Origin: Dipteris shenzhenensis
Lineage: Eukaryota > Polypodiophyta > Polypodiopsida > Gleicheniales
DNA length: 64,000 nt
Assembly (NCBI GenBank): GCA_047967505.1
Contig: CM106541.1
Direction: 5' to 3' (one strand)
A program made the translations under genes and the position numbers. Under the pieces are notes generated by a model. That model searched no databases. It was not told the DNA's origin and was given only the letters and a program-made list of their open reading frames with translations. Each line of letters begins with the position of its first letter. The first letter of the stretch is position 1. This document shows positions 20,884 through 31,952 of this stretch, piece after piece.

Positions 20884-21241
20884 TCAAGCCTCATCATCAA
20901 TGTCAGCAGCTTCCTCCTCAACTGAATCCATGTCCTCATCAACCTCCTCCTCACTGCTACTGGAACTTCCAGAAGACTCATAAAAAGCATCCTCATGAGA
21001 TGCAGGTGCATTTGAAGTACTGGCACCAGCTGCCATCATATACCTCCTTTGGCACACGAGAACAAGGGCCAATACCAAAGCCCTTTGTTCGAGAAAAGTG
21101 AGCCTGCAATCTCTGAAATGTCCCATGATGCAGCCCAGCACAAAAGTTGCAGGTCCACTTGCCTGTGCCACTCTTATCATAGTATGCACCAGAGGAATTG
21201 AAGGTGACATTGCTCCACAACGCACTACCTTTTCGAGGCAT
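20884..21241 (-). pseudogene. BED zinc-finger fragment with acidic tail (hAT-related)
   Basis: The minus strand encodes MPRKGSALWSNVTF from 21241, followed by a BED-type finger (KWTCNFCAGLHHGTFQRLQA, HFSRTKGFGIGPC), with the C-x2-C and His residues present. A frame slip near 21035 changes to a Ser/Glu/Asp-rich tail (SSGSSSSSEEEVDEDMDSVE) that stops at 20884. No DUF659 or hATC domain follows. It may be the first exon of a hAT transposase or the remnant of a BED-only protein. Confidence 0.6.
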
Positions 21242-21479
21242 CTTCTTGCTTGCAAAAAGCGATGTAGAACAGCAAAAGTAATTGCAGCTTTGCAGCCTAC
21301 ATCATGCATGCAAGATGAGTAGATAAATCAAGAGAGGAGCGTTAGATTTCAGAAAAATCAGAAAGAGCAGATTTCAGCCTGCATGAAAGGATGCAGCGCC
21401 AAATTCAAGAAGGGTAGACCGTAGAAAGGACGATTGAATGCACATTGGGGATAATTGGGGGCACATACCTCGAGAATGA

Positions 21480-21830
21480 GCAAGAGGGAGCGTACGGGCT
21501 GCACAGACAGTGCGTACAGGCTGCACGGACAGAGTGTATAGGCGTACGGAGTGCACGGGCGTACGACGAAATGCGTCAAATCGCTTTTTTGCCCCCTTTT
21601 GAACCCTACCCAAAAATTGGGGCTGTTCCCTCCCCCTCCTCCTCTTCACTTCCCCCTCCCCCTCCAGGGTTCCCTCCGCCCCCTCCCCCCCCCCTCAGTC
21701 CCCCCTTCTATGGTCACTCTCACCATCCGTCCCTCGCCCTCCATCCCCTGCGTCCCTACCTCTCACTCTCCCGCCCTCCCCCTCTCCGCTTCAGTAGCAG
21801 CTTCTTCCGCTTCGACACCCTTGCCATCAG
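21480..21830 (+). repeat. GTACGG-rich segment and pyrimidine tract of LINE L3
   Basis: 21490-21570 carries several gtacgg/gtacag words (gcgtacgggctgcac). The C/T-rich tract (21600-21800) then leads into ORF1-like sequence, the third instance of this arrangement. Confidence 0.55.
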
Positions 21831-22568
21831 GCAAGGGTATGACGATGCTCCCTTATGCTTCCTCATCGCAGTATCAGGTCCGCTCAGAGAGGGATCCTGA
21901 GGGACGAGGCTCGTCTTTCCGGCCAGCAGCTCCCAAGTTTCAACCTGAGCGTCCCTTATCGTGGGACTTCTAGAGGTTAGGACCCTAGAACTATTTGGGG
22001 ATCCCATACTCATACCCTCTACCATTGGAGGTCACGCTCATGGTCCTTCAGCCCCGAAAGGGGGGTTTGATCAGTGCAATGGGATCTCAGACACACCCTG
22101 TTTGGAGATTTTCGTTTGCCTCCATAGGGTTGGAGAAGTGGTCCCCGGAGGTGTTTGATGCTATTTTGGGTAATCAGATTATGCTCATGATGGACGAGTG
22201 GATGGGACCACAGGGACGATCTTTGGTATGCCTATGGCCTGGAGGTGAACTTTCAACTGAGCTTCACACGCGAGGCGCTGGTGTGTGGTTTGGCGACAGG
22301 AGTTATCAGATTGCCGATGGAGGCAAAGGTGGAGTAGGCACACTTTTGGTCCCTCCAGACGTGCGCGGAGTTGTTCGGGGTGGAAGCCTCCTTCATGATG
22401 AAGTGGACATGGAAGATTAGTATTGAGCCGGTATCCACCCTAGTACGGCGGCGCACAGACACTGACTACTCGCCCTCCAAAACCTCGGTAAAATCACACA
22501 AGGCAGTCTTTCTAGGACAGGCACCCACTCACATGAGAGCCTTGCTCCCGACTCCCCTGTCCTCATGA
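21831..22568 (+). pseudogene. LINE L3 ORF1, C-terminal part
   Basis: Frames here encode a Pro/Ser/Arg-rich segment, then FASIGLEKWSPEVFDAILGN and sequence shared with L1 (FTREALVCGLATGVIRLPM; CAELFGVEASF; SHKAVFLGQ). The last frame ends in TCATGA at 22563-22568. At least two frame breaks are needed to read it through, and the DUF4283 part is not evident. Confidence 0.6.
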
Positions 22569-22990
22569 GCTAGACCATAGTGAGCTGGAACGTACACGGG
22601 CTCCATGACTGTGTTCGTAGTCAGCCGCAGTACGTGATGCTCCAGTAGGAGTTACAGAGGGCAGTAGTAGGGCGGACAGTGGACATCCTTATGATTCAGG
22701 AGCACATGTTTTCAGCAGCAGAGATTAGACGACGTCATCACCTTCTCCCAGGGAGAGGTCCAGACGAGTGGTCTCCCGCAGTAGGACGGAGTGGAGGGGT
22801 TTGCATCTCAGTCTCACAGACTTTGGCTTTAGAGGTCTACAATCAGGGCGAGCTCATTCCAGGACGGGCAATTTGGATGGGAGTTCGGACGGGAGAGTCC
22901 AGGATTGGAGAAGTCGAGCCTTTACTTCTGCCAGTTCCAAACGTAGCTCTCTCACTGCTTGTTGCAGATAAAAGATTTGATCCTATTACC
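22565..22990 (+). pseudogene. LINE L3 ORF2 start (endonuclease)
   Basis: ORF2 begins ATGAGC at 22565, overlapping the ORF1 stop by ATGA; codon 3 is TAG where L1 has TGG. It continues TIVSWNVHGLHD, LMIQEHMFSAAEI and WMGVRTGESRIGE, the first half of an APE-type endonuclease. The copy ends at about 22990 without reaching GDFN. Confidence 0.75.
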
Positions 22991-23499
22991 CAAGGATGGG
23001 TCGTTTTGAGCCTTTGTTGGTAATTCCGTGCATATGGAGAGGGTGTCATGGCTGCAATTGTAGAGTACCGAGTCTTGATGGATGTTGAGGGAGTTGAGGG
23101 GGACTTGGAGGAGAGGGTAGGCCAGTAGTCCATAGTTGGCTGTCTGTTTGGACCCCCTAGCTTAACCTAACCCTCGGGTTGGGTTGGGGGTTTAGCCCAA
23201 CTCGAGGTCAGGGTCAGTTAGCTGCTTCTAACGGGTACGGAGGGAGAGGTACGAATGGAGAGGTACTGACGGGCGGTACGGTACTGGCTGCCTACTGACG
23301 GGCTGTACGGATATTGGGAGAGGTACGGACGACGGGACTATACGGTATTGGCTGCCTGCTGACAGGCTGTACAGACGGGGGTATGGACGAGGTACAGACG
23401 GGGTATGGAGTAAGGACGGGGTACGGCGGGGAAAGAGAGAGAAAGAGGCTAACGGGAGAGGAGAGGCTAAGCGGGGAGAGGCTAGCGGGAGAGGCTAGC

Positions 23500-23560
<61 letters not shown>

Positions 23561-23607
23561 TGGAGATAATTATTTATGTTTTATATAATTCATATAATTT
23601 ACATTTT
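22991..23607. repeat. Unclassified DNA, GTACGG-rich run and (GA)n
   Basis: No gene recognised. 23229-23425 is a purine-rich stretch with frequent ggtacgg and gacgggctgtacgg words. A (GA)n microsatellite spans about 23502-23557. Confidence 0.6.
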
Positions 23608-23632
23608 TAAAACCCGTTTCTAGACGAAACAC

Positions 23633-24187
23633 TTGGCAAAATCTAGAAACATTTCTAGAAACGTTTCAAGCGGCCAAAGACTTTTTGAGGATATGAATCA
23701 AATGCTTAAATTATCTAAAGATGGTATCAGAAAGGCTCAAGATAGAGCAAGAAGTAATGCAAACCCCCACCGTAGAAGGTTGGAGTTTGAAGAATATGAG
23801 AGAGTCTATCTCAAGGTACCTGAATCTTCAGAATCCCTTTTTACAAGTAAATGTCCAAAACGGTCTCCTAGGTATTGTTGACCATTCATAATACTTAAGA
23901 GAATTGGAGAACTTGCTTACACATCCAATTTTTCATATAAGTAGGCTAAAAAGAAAGTTAGGAGATGATGATAATCTCATTGGAAATGAAGTCCTAGTTA
24001 AACTCATCGAATTTGCTACTTTACCACATGAACCAGAAAGATAGACAAGAAAAAGGAACAAGACATGATATACCAAGAATGTCTGGTTAAGTGGAAAAAT
24101 AGACCTGAAGAGTGTTCAACATGGGAAAGGGTAAGTAATCTCCAAAGGAGGTTTCCCAATTTTGTTTTCGGGGACGTATACCTTTCT
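23633..24187 (+). pseudogene. Gypsy integrase C-terminus and chromodomain
   Basis: Frames encode KAQDRARSNANPHRRRLEFE and YERVYLKVPE, the conserved Gypsy integrase C-terminal block. After broken sequence comes a chromodomain (ECLVKWKNRPEECSTWE, then FPNFVF) ending at a stop near 24187. The chromodomain marks a chromovirus, whose integrase targets heterochromatin. A polypurine tract (24190-24201) and LTR follow. It could be the distal part of GypA, whose integrase stops at 13260 in the same orientation; about 120 residues would be missing between them. Confidence 0.8.
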
Positions 24188-24201
24188 TAAGGGGAAGGGA
24201 A

Positions 24202-25060
24202 TGTTACGTCAGCCATAATCACAAGAGCTACAGTTGGTTATGGCGAGGCGAGAAACTAGAGGGTTGGACAATGCTTGTATAAGTGGGGGCCTAAAGGGTT
24301 TGGGTCTAGGGTCATCCCTAGACTCAGGCATTAGTGAGGAGGGGCAAAGAGAGTCCATGGGAGGGATTTATTGGAAGGGTCCGTTGGGGGACACATGGTG
24401 CCACAAGGCTGACCCCCCTTGCAAGCATTGGGCATGGGGGAGGATTCCAGAACATGGGGCCTCCATTTGGAAGGAGGTCAACGAAAGAGACCACACCCCA
24501 CGAAAAAGAAGAATCAGGAGAGACAAGAGCTCGAGGGGAATCTGTGGCTGGGTGGAAAGGTTGTTGAAGCCCTGTTTGTTTCTTCTTGTCACAGGGGATG
24601 GGCAGGACTCTGCCTGGGCCAATAGCAACCTGCCACGTGGCCAAAGCAGGGCCAGCCATACCTCAGCAAATGTGCCCCCACCTGCAGCGGTTTTACAGAC
24701 CAGAAAGTTGGCCAGTAGGGTGCTGTTTGGTTGGCCCCTACTGGGTCGCTCTATTCTAGCCTTATAAAAGGGGGCCCTTGGGGCCTAATTCAACATCTAC
24801 TAGAGCAGCAATTCAGGCAGCAGACTGGAGCAACAGACCAACATCTTTGGGCCTACATCTAGGAGGACAGGTCATCCAATGAGGGGTATATAATTCTCTT
24901 TTTCTTCAACATTCCAATTGTACATCACTTTACATTGGAGGGGTCATCCACTGAGGGGTGTATATCCCCTTTTTCTTTAACTTTCTAACTGTCCACTTTA
25001 CATGGCCTCTGCCTTCTATGAAGCTATGAGACCACATGTCAATTTCGTAAGACTTAATTT
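24202..25060 (+). repeat. Gypsy 3' LTR (right edge uncertain)
   Basis: It begins TGTTACGTC right after the polypurine tract aaggggaaggga. A TATA box (ccttataaaagg, about 24760-24771) sits where a promoter is expected. A direct repeat of roughly 75 bp (ggtcatccaatgagggg, 24866; ggtcatccactgagggg, 24941) lies downstream. I could not fix the right end. Confidence 0.6.
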
Positions 25061-25807
25061 CGCTGTCCCCTCTAGATGGTGCTTTACAAATATTTTTATT
25101 CTATTTTTTGAAATGAGAAGATTTGAATAGTCAAAAATGAAAATTTCCATGTGCGTCTATTCTCTCGTCTTGCATATATGCATTGTTTTTTTGCTGTTGA
25201 GTGAACAAATAAACTTGTGCAAGAATGCTCACCATTATCCTTAGTATGGCTATCCACCAAAGCATCATGGGCCCGATGAATTGCTCTTCCGATATGTCAC
25301 AACCTTCTTCTTTTTTCTGCCATTGACTGTGTTCATGATTTTGGCTCTTCGACCATGTACCTGAACGTTTAGGCATTCAGCTGTAGTGAACAAATAAGAG
25401 CCATCTGCAGGGCTGTGCCATCTGAATTTAATCTTGAAATCTGCATGCTTGGGCTGTCCATTACGTTCAGCTCCAAAATGTATGCATCACTTTGGTATGC
25501 TTCATTCCCATGGCATGCGTGCTAACTCAATTCTGGCTGCCCTTTGAGTTAGGCTTGCCTTTGACAGCCTTATGTAAGTCTAGGCGACTTTGTGGGTGGA
25601 TATTTGAGTAGGCATGTGTCCAAATCACCAAGACTGGTCAATGCATCGTGCTTTCCTATTCCAATAGTGACAATAATCTTGTGTCTTGTATTAGTGGCAA
25701 AAACCTCATGTTGATTTTTCTCCCTTAAGTGTTCGATGCATGTGGAATAAGCATAGATAGATGGAGTTAGCCTTTGGTAGGAGTCCCCAATACAAAGGGC
25801 AGTCGCT
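25061..25807. other. No gene recognised
   Basis: Ordinary A/T-rich DNA with short spurious frames only. Confidence 0.5.
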
Positions 25808-26050
25808 GGCTCTAATACCAATGTAAGGAAGGAATAAGGCTGGGATTTGGAAAAGGGGGAGAATATAGACAAGGAAGAGGATTTGGAGGGAGAAAGTAGG
25901 AGAGCGTGTGTGGGCAGCAAGAGAAAGAAAGGTTTATTAACATGTGTGAAAGGCCAAAAAGGCCTATGAGACCAAAAAAGTTGTCTAGTACACCTCTGAA
26001 GTTTGTAGAAAGAAGAATTGTGAAACCATACTGAGAGGAAACCATCTCAC
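25808..26050 (-). repeat. Possible LTR with adjacent PBS, minus orientation
   Basis: The plus strand reads ggctctaataccaa followed by TGTAAGGAAGG; on the minus strand this is an LTR end next to TTGGTATTAGAGCC, a near match to the initiator-tRNA PBS. Purine-rich DNA follows, and its aagaaaggtttattaa... ggcctatgagacc part resembles 34720-34780. No coding region or partner LTR was found, so a solo or TRIM-like fragment is the most I would claim. Confidence 0.35.
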
Positions 26051-27735
26051 GAATGGAGAACCTGAGGGAGCTAGCCCTCCCTCTTTTGCCTAGCTCTTCT
26101 TTGCGGTGCCCCTGCCTCTCCCACCTTGCCTCACTGGCCTCCGCTCCTCCTCTCCCACTGGCGTCGTCACCCAGCCTCCTCTTCCAATGGCAGCCTCTTC
26201 ATCGCAGTGCCCAGCCTCCTTTCGCCCCTGCTCTCCCATTGCCCCTCGGTGGCACCTTGCTGCTCGTGCTTGCTGGAAGGAGCAAGTCGGCGAAGGAACA
26301 ACCAAAGGCATGGCGGACTGCTGGTGATAGGGTTAGCCCGAGGGTTAGGTTTAGGGGTAGACTAAGTGCAGGTATGTTAATTAAGTGCTGGCATGAGTAC
26401 CCTTAAGATATGTAACAACAGATTAACTAAATGTCTAAATTTGAAGTTGTGGATTGATGTGGATTTTTAGAAATGTGAAATTTCTTTGCATTTCTTTGCT
26501 TAGGAATCATCCTGATTGAAATTATGTAGCTATAGGTACATATTTTAGATTGAACTGGAGCCATTTATGCTATACATCAGAAAATAGCATTACAAGACAA
26601 GCAGGAGAATCTAACTGATGAGGGAAGAGATGCACCCCACATGATATCATACCTGTAGAGTTTGCATCATGGCCTCTACATACAAATAACTCATCTCAGA
26701 TCATCGAGTGCCTTGACAGGGTTAGGGAGTATGGTATGACTGATGCACACAGACAGAGGCTACCATGGAAGGCCCTTTCATCATCTGTGCCTGATGGGGA
26801 TGGAAGATGCTGGTACCCATGTACTACCAGATGGTTCCATTCCTGACATTGATCATCTCCCCTTACTCTATGCTTGACAAGAAAAGGTGTTCATTAGGTC
26901 ATTAGGGATGAGTCATGACTTATGGAAAATTTATATCCAGCAGACTTGGGTGCCTCCAATGCAACCACATGCCACCAAGATGGCATTTAATAGTGAGCAT
27001 TTCCCCATCCGATTGATGGAAGGGTTCACCAAGCCACCAGGACACCTACAGACTGATCCACACTTGACGTACAGATATCCATGGTTCAGCTTTGGACCTC
27101 ATCTCAATGATTTCATATCGAGACTGGGTGAGAGGACGAGGCCAACCACATAACCATGAGCTAAGGTAAGACTGCACCTTATGTGAATGTGCAGGTGAAG
27201 ACAGAGGAGCAAGTGCTTATGAGATGCCCTCCGTGATGCATGGGAGATACAACTGCCTCTTTGAGTAAAGGTTTCTGGATATGACAGAGGTCATTCACTG
27301 CTTGCTCTAGAGAAATTGTGACTTTGGCTAAGATCCTAGAGAGGCTCACTCGCAGCTAATACTGCTCATAGCTGATCCTGGATGACTATGACTAAGACAT
27401 TGCGAAGAAGTAGCAGGATCACTGAGACCCAACAGTGAGGGAGGCGAGACCCAACAGAGAGGGCACAGAGGCCAGCGAGGAGTAGAGGTAGTGGCCGCCA
27501 GGGAAGTGTCACTGCTGACAAGGAGATAAGGGGAGAGAAGTGACTGAGAGGTGACGGAAGGGCAGAGCAAGAAGCAGAGAGCGAGGAGAGAGGAAGGCAA
27601 GGGGGCAGTGAGGGGGAGTTATACAAATTTTGATTTAAAGTTGAGTAGGGGGATATATTAGCATGTTCCTTTTCTGGGAACTGCTCATTGTAATATAAAG
27701 TTACATGGATTTCACAAATACAAAAGAGTGTGTGT
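26051..27735. other. No gene recognised
   Basis: 26090-26240 is C/T-rich and resembles the LINE 5' tracts weakly. An 88-codon plus-strand frame at 26887-27153 has ordinary amino-acid composition but I do not recognise it. 27400-27610 is purine-rich. Confidence 0.4.
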
Positions 27736-28062
27736 GTGCTGCTCCCTTTAGGAAACATTTCTGGCTTTTTGGGATTCACCCACGTAGACAAGGGTTTCAG
27801 TCCTTCACTTGGGTTCGATATTGGGCGCTTTGGACTCTATGGAAGGATCGAAATCATAGAGTCTTTGGTGATCCTACTTTTTCCACTTTCCCTTTTTCAG
27901 ACGCTCTCTGCAGCAATCTTCTTTTATTGTCTGCAAACTCATTGTATAGACTACAATGTATACTTGTCATATACTGAGATCTTTTGCTGATGTAATGTTG
28001 GAGCTGCCCATTTAGGAGAAGCTTGTGTGTGATATAAAGCGTCAAAATTCCACACAAAAAAA
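27736..28062 (+). pseudogene. LINE L4 3' end fragment
   Basis: The plus strand encodes FTWVRYWALWTLWKDRNHRV followed by F, the block after the RVT zinc-binding domain near the end of plant LINE ORF2. It compares with FHWARFRVLWTIWTQRWHFR at 31.5 kb. A short 3' region ends in an A-run (28055-28062), directly followed by (CA)n. Everything upstream is missing. Confidence 0.6.
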
Positions 28063-28070
28063 ATTTTTGT

Positions 28071-28135
28071 ACACACACACACACACACACATACATATAC
28101 ATGTAGATGTATATGGATATACATATGTATATATA

Positions 28136-28208
<73 letters not shown>

Positions 28209-28245
28209 GCATGCATGCATGTGTGTGTGTGTGTGTGTGTGTGTG
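28071..28245. repeat. Compound microsatellite (CA)n-(CT)n-(TA)n-(GT)n
   Basis: Consecutive runs: (AC) about 28071-28091, (CT) 28138-28174, (AT) 28174-28205, atgc repeats, and (GT) 28220-28244. It lies between LINE L4 and the inverted part of L5. Long frames through it are repeat artefacts. Confidence 0.95.
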
Positions 28246-29150
28246 AGCAAGACTGATCCAAGCAAAATCCATATCCTCCTGAGCATGTAAGAGGAGGGGG
28301 CGGACAGCCACTCTCACCATATTCTGAAACTGTTGATGAAGCAAATAAGCAGTGTTAATATGGAGTAGACAACGACAAAAAAAAGGCATATCATCTGTCA
28401 ACCGTGCTATAGATAATGTCAAGCATACTAGAAAGTGATCAGGCAGCAAGAGGGAATGATCAATCCATAATGCACATGTAAAACTAGCATACTGCTGAGC
28501 ATGCAACAAATACCATCTGTCAAGTCGAGCCCAGTAATGAGTGAAGGCATTATGACGGTATGTATAACCCATATCTCCATCCCTTGTTGAGAGCCACAAA
28601 TCTTCTGCATGCAAGGAAGAAAGCATATCCTCTCAATGTTGAAGCTCAGTGGGGATCATGTGAGATCGGTGAGTGGTGTTATCTTGCATGGCAGGCGAGT
28701 TATTAAAGTCCCCACACAAAAAAGCATTAGACAGCCATGGATATTGCTTGAGGGAGGCCCACATTTGAGCTCTTATTGCAGAAGTTTGAGAGGCATAAAC
28801 TGATGCTATTTCATAAAGATCAGCATGATAGATGCATCTGATTACCATCCATCGACCCTGGGGGTCATTGTAAGCAACCGTGGGCTGCATATCATGTTTC
28901 ACCAGCATGCATACCCCCGAAAAGTGCATTGTACCAGCATAAAAGATGTCATAACCAGCAAAGTGGCCTTGCTGGCGAGCCAAGAAGTGTTGATTATGTT
29001 CCTGTAAGGAAATAACATCGGGGTGCATTCTATGTACATAGTGCCAAAAAAGTCTCCACTTGTTGACATTGCAAAGACCTTGGACATTATATGTAATGCA
29101 AGTAATTGAAGCAGATATGAGAGATATATACAGATGAACCAAAAAACACA
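28246..29150 (-). pseudogene. LINE L5 ORF2 endonuclease (inverted 5' part)
   Basis: The minus strand encodes an APE-type endonuclease: ITCITYNVQGLCNVNKW, DVISLQEHNQHF, GDFNNSPAMQ, an in-frame stop (ELQH*EDML near 28632), then HNAFTHYWARLDRWYL and LLLPDHFLV. The usual SDH motif reads PDH. It ends at AWISL, at the microsatellite. The sequence that should follow (the endonuclease-RT linker) lies on the plus strand at 30827, as expected if the 5' part was inverted on insertion. Confidence 0.85.
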
Positions 29151-29166
29151 GTAAAGGTAATAGATG

Positions 29167-30373
29167 TCAGGCATCAGTCATGACATCGACATCCACCTGG
29201 CCTCCTGGATCAATAGCTCTATCATCCTCATCATTGTCACATACAGGAATGCCCTTCTTGAGCACATCAACCCACAGTCGAGAAGTCAGGCTATCAGCAG
29301 GAGTAGAGGCCTGGCCAAGGGTGGAAGTAGAGGCATCCCAATGCCGAGATTGTAATGGTCGTGGCTTAATCGCAAACACCTTTTTGGGCTGCTGCCAGGC
29401 ACCCTGGGAAGAGGCATTAGATTCTGGAATTTTGCCCTTTCCCTTATCCTTTTGCTTGGCTGAAACATGGACCACACTTTCCTTGGGAAGAACAGATTTA
29501 GATATCACATCACCCAACTTGCTAGGCATAGCCTTAGGCCCCGGACCGTAAGTTGGAGGAGTAGTATTTTCTGGAGCAATAGCCATGGGTGGGAGCTGTG
29601 GTGCAAAACTGCAGGACACTGTGAAGCTATATGGCCAAACTTATGACAAGTAAAACAAGCACCTGCAAATACTCCCCATTTCAAGTCAAAATATTTTTCG
29701 CCCAAGGGAACATCCTCCACCTCTACCGCAATAGAAGGAGAGGTTGGGTGATCTGTATCCCAAAGAACACAAAACTGATTGCAATTACCCGAAGGACGGG
29801 GTGGGCATACAACTTGCCCCAAAGTAGATGCCAGACTTGGTAGCTCAGCCCTCATATAATCCGGAAAATCCACTACCTCAACCCATACAGGGCAGTGATG
29901 TCGAATGAGACCGTGATAATCCTTATTTGGCGACCATGGCATGACATGCACCATTTGTCTGCCATAGAATAGAGGGGACATCTCCAACATTTGCTGATGA
30001 TATGAGGCATCCAAAAAGTGCACTTCATAAAAACATCGAGATTCAAAGTATACTCCTTCAACAAAGCAACCTCCCAACAAAGCCTGAACCCACTGAGCCA
30101 CATCATTTGCAGAGGGTAACTTCCCAGGGAAAAAATGATAACCGCTTGCTGAGAGAACTTCCGGAGAGGAGTAACTAATGAGGGCAGCTTCAACTTATAC
30201 TTAAGTGCCGGAGGAGGTTTGGCCCATTCCTTCTGGCTCTGGTGGAATTCATCCTTGAGCATATCGAAAACATAGTGAGCATCTTCAGAGGCTGAAGTAG
30301 GCAATTCAAGTTGCTGTCTTTTGGGGTCCCGGAACAAGTCCTTCCGAGAATAAGTTTTGATAGGGTCCTCCAT
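29167..30373 (-). pseudogene. LINE L5 ORF1 (DUF4283, CCHC knuckle)
   Basis: From the ATG at 30371-30373 (MEDPIKTYSRKDLF) the frame runs to about 30130, shifts, and continues through a DUF4283-type region (VAQWVQALLGG, VMPWSPNKDYHG, PVWVEVVDFPDYM) to an intact CCHC knuckle (CFTCHKFGHIASQC). After a second shift near 29600 comes a Pro/Lys/Ser-rich tail ending VDVMTDA at 29167. It is an RNA-binding LINE protein; two frame breaks make it inactive. It differs clearly from the L2/L6 ORF1 type, so two LINE families are present. Confidence 0.85.
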
Positions 30374-30826
30374 GGAGGCAAGCAGGGCAGGACTGATATA
30401 GCAAAAGAGAAAGAAAGCAGACAGCCGGGGGCCAATAAAAAACACCAAAATCAGGACGGAAGAGGGCAGTAGGGGTTATGCGCAGGTAGGGAAAGGGTAA
30501 TATACAGCAAAAAGGAGCAAATCAGGCGGCAAGAACAGGCGACAGTAGCGGCTAGAACAGACGGACAGCAGCAGCAGAGGAAAAGAGGGGCTAGAACAGG
30601 CAGCTAGATCAGGCAGACAGCAGCAGCAGAGGAAAAGAGGGGCGACGTAGCTGAAGGAGGCTCCTGATGGGCACAGGGGCAGAGCGGGCATACCTGATGG
30701 GCAGCCAGAAGGACGCACAGGGCAGCAGCAGCTCCGCGGCTCACAGCAGCTCTCCTCACACACTGCGTGCGTGCATGAACTGTTCTCTCTCTCACACACA
30801 CACACACACAATCTCACAAGCAACAA
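30374..30826 (-). other. LINE L5 5' untranslated region
   Basis: Minus-strand leader rich in ctgctgctgct and cctctt words, with two copies of a block around gcagcagcagaggaaaagag (about 30568-30640). It begins at a short (CA)n/(CT)n run (30786-30812). No coding signal. Confidence 0.55.
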
Positions 30827-31795
30827 ATGGATGTAATCAGCTCTTATAGGCAGCTCACTTCATCTGAACAGGATTCTTGGGCTTATGCGGTTCATATCAT
30901 CCATCAAAATGATCTTTGCAAATTAAAGAAGTGGCAAATCCGAGCTCGCATGAAACCCCTTTTGGATAAGGGTTGCTCCTCCAAGGCCTTCTTTAAAAGT
31001 TTGCATGCGGATCGACGAAAGGAGGATATTTGCAGGATCAAGCAGGATTACTGGACTGGAATCTGGCTTCCTTGTCTCCTACTACCCGTTCACTTTCAAT
31101 GCATAAATTGACATCCTCGATGGTGTACAGATTTCTTCTTCCACCGCCATGGATTGATAAGCATGCCAACACTCTTTGGAATTTGGATAGGCCTTTATCT
31201 TGGTGGCAATCAAAACTCAAGAAAATTTGGAAAGCTAAATTGCCATTGAAACAGAGGCTTTTCTTTTGGAGATGTATAGTGGGAGCTTTTTCCATTGGGG
31301 TGAAATTGGAAGCACGCCGTATTGCTTCCTCTTCCTGCCCCCGTTGCTCTCATCATCGTGAGACAGTTCCCCATTTGTTATGGTCTTGCCCGCACTCTCG
31401 GATATTGATCACTCATGTTTCTCATTTGCTGCGGCTTCGGTTTCCCTCTATCAGATTCGGGAAACTCTTCTGGATGTTTGGATGCTTCTCATCTCAGATG
31501 TCTCCATTCCTCCTTTTCTTTCACTGGGCCCGTTTTCGGGTACTATGGACTATTTGGACACAGAGATGGCATTTTAGGATGAGACAACAGTTCCCTCAGG
31601 CATATGCTTTTTTCAGAATGTCCCTCAAGCAATCTTTATATGATAGTTATGCTGTGAGGGATTTGGATGCTACTAGCCTTGAAGTGTTTTCTCACTGTTT
31701 TTGAGTGCTTCCATTAGGCTCTCTTTTGGAGTCTAATGTCATGTACATTGATTTTATGCTAATTTTATAGTCACTGGTTTCACTATAAAAAAAAA
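30827..31795 (+). pseudogene. LINE L5 ORF2 linker and RVT zinc-binding end
   Basis: The plus strand first encodes the region between endonuclease and RT (WQIRARMKPLLDKGCSSKAF, FKSLHADRRKEDI). It then jumps at about 31035 to the RVT zinc-binding domain: IWKAKLPLKQRLFFWRC and CPRCSHHRETVPHLLWSC, with paired Cys and His. It ends at a stop after FSHCF (31704) and an A-run at 31786-31795. The RT catalytic core is deleted. The orientation is opposite to the L5 ORF1/endonuclease part, and the two meet head to head at about 30826. Confidence 0.85.
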
Positions 31796-31914
31796 GTGTG
31801 CACACACACACACATAGCCCCCTCCGCTATTTCCCTTTTAGCCTTCTCGATTCCCAAACAATCCTTAGCCATAGTATTCCTAACCCCGTCCTAACTTGGC
31901 CCAATTCCAGCCTT

Positions 31915-31952
<38 letters not shown>

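Noticed and set aside
26887-27153. 88-codon frame of normal composition
   Set aside because: No recognised family, no neighbours that support it and no clear exon edges; a database search would be needed.
28042-28286. Open frames made of His-Thr, Tyr-Ile and Arg-Glu repeats
   Set aside because: Translations of the (CA)n, (TA)n and (CT)n microsatellites.
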